From JACVRW01 sp034664085 (GTDB taxonomy: Bacteria; Actinomycetota; Thermoleophilia; Solirubrobacterales; Thermoleophilaceae), in the NCBI GenBank assembly GCA_034664085.1, contig JAXDII010000092.1:1-64000 (forward strand): 64,000 bases of DNA. The letters run 5' to 3'. The notes below the pieces were generated by a model, which ran no database searches, was not told the DNA's origin, and saw only the letters and a list, made by a program, of their open reading frames with translations. Shown here one piece after another: positions 57,769 through 64,000 of the stretch. The number at the start of each line of letters is the position of its first letter. Positions within the stretch are counted from its first letter, which is position 1. The position numbers and the translations under genes are program-made.

Positions 57769-58467
57769 ATGGCGAATGAGAACAAGGCGTGGGAAGCAGT
57801 AATCCGCGTCCCCGAGCCCGAGATCGACTACAGCCGCGCTGCGCTGATCGTCATCGACCTGCAGAACTCCTTCGCCCGGCGCGATTGCGGCCTGTTCGTC
57901 CGGCTGCGCGAGATTGGCCTCGCCGACGAGGCGGAGTACGCCATCAGCCGCATCGAGCAGGTGGTGGTCCCGAACGTCAACCGTCTGGTGCGCGCCTTCC
58001 GCGCTCGCAGCGCGCCGATCGTCTTCGCGCGGTCGGCCTCGGTGCGCGGCGACGGCAGCGATCAGACCGCCCGGCACAGGGCGCAGGGGCTCGTGTGCGC
58101 CGAGTGGTCGCACGAGGCGCAGATCCTCTCCGAGCTCGAGGTGGTCCCGGGCGACGTCGTCCTGACGAAGTCCGGCTCGGGGTGCTTCACCTCGACAAAC
58201 CTGAGCCACATGCTGCGAAACATGGGCGTGCAGACCGTCGTGCTGACCGGCATGTGGACCAACAGCTGCGTCGAGACGACGGCTCGTCACGCCGGCGACC
58301 TGGACTACAACGTCGTCCTGGTCGAGGACGCGTGCGTAGCCATGTCGCCCGAGAACCACGCGTGGGCGCTGCGCTATCTCGGCGACAACTTCGCGCTCCT
58401 CCGTTCGACCGAGCAGGTATTGGCCGCGACCGCGGAGGAGCCACAGCCGGTCCCCGTAGGCCCGTGA
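57769..58467 (+). CDS. Isochorismatase-like cysteine amidohydrolase
   Basis: 232 residues. Catalytic Asp in ALIVIDLQNSF, Lys in DVVLTKSGSGCF and nucleophile Cys in TGMWTNSCVETTARHAGD: the complete D-K-C triad of amidases such as N-carbamoylsarcosine amidohydrolase, nicotinamidase and ureidoacrylate hydrolase. Its place in an operon with hydantoinase A/B favours an N-carbamoyl substrate: hydantoinase opens the ring and this enzyme would release ammonia and carbon dioxide. Good GAGGAG site. Overlaps the M20 gene by 4 bases. Confidence 0.85.
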   Translation: MANENKAWEAVIRVPEPEIDYSRAALIVIDLQNSFARRDCGLFVRLREIGLADEAEYAISRIEQVVVPNVNRLVRAFRARSAPIVFARSASVRGDGSDQTARHRAQGLVCAEWSHEAQILSELEVVPGDVVLTKSGSGCFTSTNLSHMLRNMGVQTVVLTGMWTNSCVETTARHAGDLDYNVVLVEDACVAMSPENHAWALRYLGDNFALLRSTEQVLAATAEEPQPVPVGP

Positions 58468-59705
58468 CCGGTCGCGATCCAGGTTCGGCCGCGGCCGAAT
58501 GGGTGCGCGGCCGGGGCCCGGAGCTGCTCGACTACGCCGGCGAGCTGATCGCCATCCCGACGGACAACCCGCCGGGCGACTGCACCGCCGCCGCCGAGGT
58601 CGCGGCGGCCAAGCTGTCCTCGCTCGGGCTCACGGTCGAGCGACATGACTCTCAGGCGCCGGAGGGGTTCGCCATCCCCACGGTGCTCGGGTGGCTCGGT
58701 CCGCGCACGATGACGCCGGAGCTCGTGCTCAACGCACACCTCGACGCCTCGCCGCCGACGCCGGAGTGGACCGAGGATCCGTACGGCGCGGTCCGCCGCG
58801 ACGGCCGCATCTACGGCCGCGGAGCCGCGCTTTCGAAGAGCGACGTCGCGGCCTACACGTACGGGGTCGCGGCCGCGGCCGCGGTGCTCGAGGAGCCCGC
58901 CGGCACCGTGCTCGTGGCGATCACCTCCGACGAGGGGAGCGGCGGCGACCGCGGACCGCGCGCCCTGCTCGAGCAGTACGGCCTGCAGCCCCGGCGCGCC
59001 ATCACCGCCGGTCCGACGCACGGGATCGGGATCGCCCACAACGGCGCGCTCCAGGTCCGGCTGACGTTTCGCGGACGCGCTGCGCACCAGGCGGCCGTGC
59101 CGCCGGAGCAGGAGGCCATGCGGCACGCGGTGGCCGTCGCCGCCGCGCTCATCCGCGAGGGGGATCGCCTGCGCGGCATCCGATGCGACGGCGCGGTGCC
59201 CGGCATCGGCCACCCGACGCTCAACGTCACCCGCCTCTCGGGCGGGCAGTGGCTGGGCCTGGCGCCCGGGACCGTGGAGATGCTGATCGACCGCCGCGTC
59301 ACACCCGACGAGGACTTCGAGGCCGCGGAGGAGCACCTGCGACGCCTGATCGCCGAGCTGGTGTCGGATGCCGGGGCCAGCGCCGAGGTCGAGATGGCGC
59401 AGCGCGCCCTGCCGCTCCGGCCCACGCCGGAGTCGGAGGACTGGGCGCGCGCGGTGCAGTCCGAGGCGGAGCAGGTCCTGGGCGAGCCGGTCCCGCTGCG
59501 CGGGGTCCCGCTCTACACCGACGCACGCTGGTTCGGCCAGCACGGCGTGCCGACCGTGCTGTTCGGGGCCGGCGCCGACGACATCGTCGCCTCGGGCGCC
59601 AACGGGCAGGACGAGAACGTGGCCGAGGCCGACGTGCTGGCCGCGAGCGAGGTCGTCGCGCGCGTTGCGGCGCTGGTGGCCTCCCGGGCGGAGGTGCCGG
59701 CGTGA
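58464..59705 (+). CDS. M20-family amidohydrolase with altered metal ligands
   Basis: 413 residues in the usual catalytic plus dimerisation layout. First ligand motif NAHLDASP (His92) is normal. The next, IYGRGAALSKSDVAAY, has Leu123 where the bridging Asp usually is (GRGxxDxK). The acid pair reads TSDEGSGG (Glu157, Gly158) where DEE is usual. The last region, SGANGQDENVAEAD, lacks the usual His. The lid His (GRAAHQAAVP) is kept. Relatives include N-carbamoyl amino acid amidohydrolases and desuccinylases. It may use a different metal arrangement or be a binding protein. Coupled at both ends. Confidence 0.82.
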   Translation: MTGRDPGSAAAEWVRGRGPELLDYAGELIAIPTDNPPGDCTAAAEVAAAKLSSLGLTVERHDSQAPEGFAIPTVLGWLGPRTMTPELVLNAHLDASPPTPEWTEDPYGAVRRDGRIYGRGAALSKSDVAAYTYGVAAAAAVLEEPAGTVLVAITSDEGSGGDRGPRALLEQYGLQPRRAITAGPTHGIGIAHNGALQVRLTFRGRAAHQAAVPPEQEAMRHAVAVAAALIREGDRLRGIRCDGAVPGIGHPTLNVTRLSGGQWLGLAPGTVEMLIDRRVTPDEDFEAAEEHLRRLIAELVSDAGASAEVEMAQRALPLRPTPESEDWARAVQSEAEQVLGEPVPLRGVPLYTDARWFGQHGVPTVLFGAGADDIVASGANGQDENVAEADVLAASEVVARVAALVASRAEVPA

Positions 59706-60478
59706 GCACGCGCGGCGACGCCGCCGCCCGGCTCAGCCTGCGGCGCCAGGGGCGTCCGCTCGCCTACGACGTCCGCGACGTGATCGCGAAGGAGTGGATC
59801 ATGAGCGGCGAGGTTCCGGAGGGCAGCAAGCTGCCGTCGGAGCACAAGCTGAGCGAGCGCTACGGCGTGTCGCGCGTGACGGTACGCGCCGCGCTGCACG
59901 GGCTGCGCGAGGCCGGCCTCGTGTCGATCCGCCAGGGCGTCGGCGCGACCGTGCTGCCGCGCAGCGCGTCGGTCGTCCACGGCCTCGACCGGCTCAGCTC
60001 GATCGACACGTTTGCGCGCGAGGCGGGCCAGACGGTGTCCGACGTGGACCTCGAGGCGGAGGAGCTGCCCGCCGACGCGGCAACCGCGGAGCGGCTCGGC
60101 GTGGAGGAGGGGCACCCCGTGGTGGAGGTGCGGCGCGTGAAGTGCTTCGACGGCGTCCGCGTCGGATGGGTGATGGACCGCGTGCCGAGCGGCATCCTGC
60201 CCTTCGAGACGCTGCGCTCGGAGCTCTCCGGCTCCGCTCTCGACGTGCTGCTGGCCCATCCCGAGGTCGACGTGGAGTACGCGGACGCGGAGTACACGCC
60301 CGTCAAGCTCCCGAAGGAGATCGCTGGCCGGCTGGAAGTGCCGGCGGGGACGACCGCGCTGTACGTGGACACCGTCGTCTGGACGGCGGACGGGCGGGCG
60401 GCGGACTGGGCGACCGTCTGGCTGCTCCCCGAGCACTTTCGTTTCGTCGTCCGCCGGCGGCGCCCGGTCGGCGAGTGA
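59702..60478 (+). CDS. GntR-family regulator, HutC/UTRA type
   Basis: 258 residues: winged-helix domain (about 18-85; EGSKLPSEHKLSERYGVSRV then TVRAALHGLREAGLVSIRQG) and UTRA ligand-binding domain (about 95-250; VVEVRRVKCFDGVRVGWVMD). It sits inside the operon it probably controls, between the M20 and hydantoinase genes, with a GTGA overlap. The effector is probably the substrate or an intermediate of the pathway; no binding site was located. Confidence 0.9.
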   Translation: MSTRGDAAARLSLRRQGRPLAYDVRDVIAKEWIMSGEVPEGSKLPSEHKLSERYGVSRVTVRAALHGLREAGLVSIRQGVGATVLPRSASVVHGLDRLSSIDTFAREAGQTVSDVDLEAEELPADAATAERLGVEEGHPVVEVRRVKCFDGVRVGWVMDRVPSGILPFETLRSELSGSALDVLLAHPEVDVEYADAEYTPVKLPKEIAGRLEVPAGTTALYVDTVVWTADGRAADWATVWLLPEHFRFVVRRRRPVGE

Positions 60479-60501
60479 CCTAGGGAAGAGGGGATCGACA
60501 C

Positions 60502-62556
60502 GTGACGTACAGGCTCGCGGCCGACATCGGCGGCACGTTCACAGACCTCGTGCTGGTCGACGGCGAGGGCGCGGTCCGCGTGCACAAGACGCCGTCCACG
60601 CCGCGCGACTTCACGCAGGGCATCCTGACCGGCGCGGAGGAGATCCTCTCCGACCACGACGGCGGCAACCTCGGCGACGTCGACCTGTTCGTCCACGGCG
60701 CGACGGTCGTCCTCAACGCCCTGCTCCAGCTCGACCTGCCGCGCACCGGCCTGGTCACCACGCGCGGGTTCCGCGACGTGCTGGAGATCATGCGCACGAA
60801 CAACCCGCGCATGTACGACCTCCAGTACGTCAAGCCCAAGCCGCTGATCCCGCGCTGGCTGCGGCTGGAGGTGACGGAGCGGGTCCGCCACACCGGCGAG
60901 GTGCTGGCCGAGCTGGCGGAGGACGAGGTCCGCGAGGCTGCGCGCCGGCTGCGCGAGGCCGAGGTCGAGGCCGTGGGCGTCTGCCTGCTGCACGCCTACG
61001 CAAACCCCGACCACGAGCGGCGGGTGAAGGAGATCCTGGTCGAGGAGCTTCCCGGCGTCGCGATCTGCATCTCGAGCGAGGTGGCGCCGGAGTGGCGCGA
61101 GTTCGAGCGCACCTCGACCACCTGCGTCAACGCGGCCACCATCCCGATCATCACGTCGTACCTGCACCGGCTGCGCGGGCAGCTGGAGGACCGCGGCCTG
61201 CGCCGGGAGCTGCTGGTCATGCAGTCGAACGGCGGCGTCATGAGCACGTCGGCGGCCTGCGATTGGCCGGCGCGGACGGTGATGTCCGGACCCAGCGGCG
61301 GCGTCGTCGGAGCGCTCGCGCTGGCGGAGGCGATCGCGTGTCCGGACGTCGTCACGCTGGACATCGGCGGCACGAGCAGCGACATGGGGGTGATCGCCGG
61401 CGGGCGCGCGGTCACGACCGTCGAGAGCACCGTCGCGGAGGGCTGGCCGATCCTGGCGCCGATGATCGAGATCGTCTCGATCGGGGCCGGCGGCGGCAGC
61501 ATCGCGTGGCTGGACGCCGGCGGCGCCCTGAGGGTCGGGCCCCAGAGCGCCGGGGCCGACCCCGCGCCGGTCTGTTACGGACGCGGCGGAGTCGAGCCGA
61601 CCGTCACCGACGCCAACCTCGTGCTCAAGCGGCTCAACCCCGACTACTTCCTCGGCGGAGCGATGCAGCTCGACGTCGAGGGCAGCGCGGCCGCGGTCGG
61701 CCAGAAGATCGCCGAGCCGCTCGGACTGGACCTGGTCGCGGCGGCTGCGGGCGTCGTGCAGATCGTCAACACCAACATGTCCAAGGCGGTTCGCTCGATC
61801 CTGATCGAGCGGGGGCTCGACCCGCGGGACTTCGTGCTGATGGGCTTTGGCGGCTGCGGAGGCCTGCACACCGCCGCGGTGATGCGCGAGCTGAACATCC
61901 CGCACGCCGTCGTGCCGAGCAACCCCGGGTCGCTGTCCGCGATCGGGATGCTCGGAACGGACTTCCGCCACGACCGCTCGCGCACCTACGTGCGTCCGAT
62001 CGCCGAGCTGGACGGCGACGAGGTGGAGAGCGTCTTCGAGGCGCTCGAGCAGGAGGCGCGCAACGGACTGCTGGGGGAGGGGCTGGACGAGTCCGCGCTC
62101 GAGCTGCGCCGCTCGGCGGACCTGCGCTACATCGGGCAGGAGTACCACCTCAACGTGCCCTGCCCGGCCGCCGGCGAGCGCATCGACCCGCAGGCGCTCG
62201 AGAGCGAGTTCAACGCGCTGCACGAGCGCATCTACGGCTATGGGATGCCGGACTTCCCGGTGCAGCTCGTGAACCTGCGCGTCGCGGGCATCGGGTTCAC
62301 CGAGCGGCCCGCGCTGCCGACCGTCGCGCAGCGCAGCCCGGCGGCCACTCCCGAGCCCAGCTCGCGCCGCTCTGTCTACGTCGACGGCGAGGGCTGGATG
62401 GACACCGCGATCTACGACGTCGAGGGCCTGCTGGACGGCGACCGGCTGCCGGGGCCCTGCATAGTCGAGGACCCTCGGTCCACGATGCTGATCCTGGCAG
62501 GGCAGTACGGCCTGATCGACCGCTTCCGCAACCTGCACATCCACGAGGAGGGCTGA
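60502..62556 (+). CDS. hyuA: Hydantoinase/oxoprolinase subunit A
   Basis: 684-residue ATP-binding subunit of the ATP-dependent hydantoinase, 5-oxoprolinase and acetone carboxylase family. N-terminal phosphate motif RLAADIGGTFTDLVLVD; later MSGPSGGVVGALALAEA, LDIGGTSSDMGVIAGG and GFGGCGGLHTAAVMREL. With subunit B it opens a cyclic amide (hydantoin, N-methylhydantoin or oxoproline) using ATP. Preceded by GGGAAGAGGGGA; starts 23 bases after the regulator gene. Slightly short C-terminally, as in HyuA forms. Confidence 0.92.
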   Translation: MTYRLAADIGGTFTDLVLVDGEGAVRVHKTPSTPRDFTQGILTGAEEILSDHDGGNLGDVDLFVHGATVVLNALLQLDLPRTGLVTTRGFRDVLEIMRTNNPRMYDLQYVKPKPLIPRWLRLEVTERVRHTGEVLAELAEDEVREAARRLREAEVEAVGVCLLHAYANPDHERRVKEILVEELPGVAICISSEVAPEWREFERTSTTCVNAATIPIITSYLHRLRGQLEDRGLRRELLVMQSNGGVMSTSAACDWPARTVMSGPSGGVVGALALAEAIACPDVVTLDIGGTSSDMGVIAGGRAVTTVESTVAEGWPILAPMIEIVSIGAGGGSIAWLDAGGALRVGPQSAGADPAPVCYGRGGVEPTVTDANLVLKRLNPDYFLGGAMQLDVEGSAAAVGQKIAEPLGLDLVAAAAGVVQIVNTNMSKAVRSILIERGLDPRDFVLMGFGGCGGLHTAAVMRELNIPHAVVPSNPGSLSAIGMLGTDFRHDRSRTYVRPIAELDGDEVESVFEALEQEARNGLLGEGLDESALELRRSADLRYIGQEYHLNVPCPAAGERIDPQALESEFNALHERIYGYGMPDFPVQLVNLRVAGIGFTERPALPTVAQRSPAATPEPSSRRSVYVDGEGWMDTAIYDVEGLLDGDRLPGPCIVEDPRSTMLILAGQYGLIDRFRNLHIHEEG

Positions 62557-62561
62557 CCCCG

Positions 62562-64000
62562 ATGGCCAGTGCAACGGAAGCGCTAGACGGCAACACCCGG
62601 ACGGTCGACCCGGTGACGCTCGAGGTGATCCGGTCGGCGCTCACCGCCGTCGTCCGCGAGATGAGCGTCACCCTCACGCGCACCGCCTACTCGACGATCA
62701 TCCGCGACGTCCACGACTTCAGCTGCGTGGTGTTCGACGCGGGGGGGAGGCTGATCGCGCAGGCCGAGGGGATCCCGTCGTTCAACGGCAGCATGAGCTT
62801 CGCGCTCGACGCCGTCACGTCGAAGTTCCCGGTGGAGGCGATGCGCCCCGGCGACGTGTTCATGTCGAACGACCCCTACTTCGCCGAGGGGTCGTCGTTC
62901 CACAAGAACGACATCAACATCATCATGCCGGTGTTCTTCGAGGACCGGCTGGTGATGTTCAGCGCCAGCAAGGCGCACTACCTCGACATCGGCGGCAAGA
63001 ACCCGGGCAGCTACGCGCCCGACGCCCAGAACACCTACCAGGAGGGCCTCAGCCTGCCCCCGGTGAAGCTCTACGACGCCGGTGTCCTCAACGAGGCGGT
63101 CATCGACATCTTCCTGTCGAACGTGCGGGTGCCGGACATCGAGCGCGGCGACCTGTTCGCCCAGCTCGCGGCGGGCAAGACGGCCGAGCAGCGCGCCACG
63201 GAGATCGTCCGCAAGTACGGGATCGACGTCGTGGACGCCGCCGTCGGACACCTGCTCGACCACGCCGAGCGCATGGTCCGGGCGGCGATCGAGCGGATCC
63301 CCGACGGCGTGTACTCGACCGCGGGCTTCCACGACGGGGACGGCACGACCAACGAGCCGATACCGATCTGCGTCGACGTCACGGTGCGCGGGAGCGACAT
63401 CGTGGTGGACGTGACGGGCAGCGCGCCCCAGCGAGCCTCCTCGGGCGGCAACGGCCATTGGCACACGACCGTCGCGTGCTCGCGCGAAGCGGTGATGTTC
63501 CTGACCGACACGTCGATGGGGACCAACGAGGGCTCCTACCGTCCGATCGGCGTCGTCGCGCCGCCCGGGTGCGTCTTCCGTCCGGTCTCGCCCGCCCCGA
63601 CCACCACCGGCACGGCCGATCTCTCGGTTCGCCTGATCGAGCTGATCCTGCGGGCGCTCGCCCCGGTGCTTCCGGACGACGTGATCGCGGGCACGTTCGG
63701 CACGGTCAGCGCGCTGACGCTCGCGGGCACCGACGACCAGGGCCGCGAGTTCGTGCACTTCTCGCCGTACGCCGGGGGGTGGGGTGCCCGCGCACAGGAG
63801 GACGGCAACTCCGCCATGGTCTCGCTGCTGTCCGGCGACAACTACAACATCCCCTGCGAGGTGATGGAGACCCGCTTCCCGGCACTGCTCGCCGACAGCT
63901 ACGAGCTGCGCGAGGGGTCCGCCGGCGCCGGCCGGCGCCGCGGCGGCTGGGGCGTGAGCTACGACTACCGCACGCTCGTCCCGCTGGAGATGAGCGTGGC
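62562..64000 (+). CDS. hyuB: Hydantoinase/oxoprolinase subunit B (runs off the edge)
   Basis: At least 479 residues, open to the right edge; the family is usually 520-600, so most of the gene is here. Start DPVTLEVIRSALTAVVREMS is characteristic, followed by SVTLTRTAYSTIIRDVHDFS, FMSNDPYFAEGSSFHKNDIN, SSGGNGHWHTTVACSREAVM, and near the edge GSAGAGRRRGGWGVSYDY. Begins 5 bases after hyuA, so the two subunits are made together. The right edge hides any further pathway genes such as transporters. Confidence 0.92.
   Translation, partial: MASATEALDGNTRTVDPVTLEVIRSALTAVVREMSVTLTRTAYSTIIRDVHDFSCVVFDAGGRLIAQAEGIPSFNGSMSFALDAVTSKFPVEAMRPGDVFMSNDPYFAEGSSFHKNDINIIMPVFFEDRLVMFSASKAHYLDIGGKNPGSYAPDAQNTYQEGLSLPPVKLYDAGVLNEAVIDIFLSNVRVPDIERGDLFAQLAAGKTAEQRATEIVRKYGIDVVDAAVGHLLDHAERMVRAAIERIPDGVYSTAGFHDGDGTTNEPIPICVDVTVRGSDIVVDVTGSAPQRASSGGNGHWHTTVACSREAVMFLTDTSMGTNEGSYRPIGVVAPPGCVFRPVSPAPTTTGTADLSVRLIELILRALAPVLPDDVIAGTFGTVSALTLAGTDDQGREFVHFSPYAGGWGARAQEDGNSAMVSLLSGDNYNIPCEVMETRFPALLADSYELREGSAGAGRRRGGWGVSYDYRTLVPLEMSV

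Overview
The window is GC-rich (roughly 70% or more by eye), tightly packed and strongly biased to G/C at third codon positions. Gene content and order point to an actinobacterium, and I infer the Thermoleophilia/Solirubrobacterales branch. The support is the actinobacterial runs rpmB-DAK2-recG-rsmD-coaD, rpmF-plsX-acpP-rnc-smc-ftsY, ffh-rpsP-KH-rimM-trmD-rplS-lepB-lepB-rnhB-yraN-comM-dprA and xer-whiG, plus zinc-ribbon forms of L28 and L32 and a SepIVA-like coiled-coil protein. No rRNA, tRNA, CRISPR array, prophage or insertion sequence was recognised.

Layout. 1-680: the end of one gene, repeats, a possible 45-residue protein and a HicB-like remnant. 680-7.0 kb: a GT-C membrane glycosyltransferase diverging from a riboflavin operon (ribD-ribE-ribBA-ribH) that runs into a threonine aldolase. 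7.0-14 kb: L28, a DAK2 kinase-like protein, RecG, RsmD, CoaD, a SepIVA-like protein, a GFA protein, a glyoxalase and YceD, then a 55-bp tandem repeat array. 14.2-20.7 kb: L32, PlsX, ACP, RNase III, SMC and FtsY. 20.7-24.4 kb: accessory metabolism and an NfeD/SPFH membrane pair. 24.4-33.5 kb: the SRP, ribosome, RNA-modification, signal-peptidase and DNA-processing block. 33.5-42.7 kb: ThiD, IlvD, a hydrolase, a HAD protein, a folate enzyme, an acyltransferase/epimerase pair and an L,D-transpeptidase, all lying between dprA and xer/whiG. 43-47.4 kb: a tyrosine recombinase, a WhiG/FliA-type sigma factor, a fused GAF-PAS-PAS-PP2C-ATPase regulator and a STAS protein. 47.5-52.3 kb: an EF-G-like GTPase, small proteins, RNase HI and transaldolase. 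52.3-56.5 kb: a sigma-factor remnant, a sulfatase-fold enzyme and envelope polysaccharide genes. 56.6 kb to the end: a MetE-like enzyme and a catabolic operon (isochorismatase-like amidase, M20 peptidase, GntR regulator, hydantoinase A and B).

How genes are read. Most operon genes overlap by 1-4 bases (ATGA, GTGA or TTGA junctions). Where a new transcript seems to start, a TANNNT -10 hexamer sits only 6-9 bases before the start codon, so many mRNAs look leaderless. In five places the stop codon of the upstream gene supplies the first three bases of the next gene's -10. This pattern was used to choose several start codons.

Less ordinary points: a GC-rich 3'-end repeat family (three loci, one amplified to five 55-bp units), a pair of 37-bp hairpins with variable cores, a WhiG-type sigma factor next to an all-in-one partner-switching protein that may start at CTG, an RNase III lacking two of four metal ligands, a sulfatase-fold protein with Thr at the nucleophile position, an M20 protein with altered metal ligands inside a hydantoinase operon, and an L19 with a long acidic tail.
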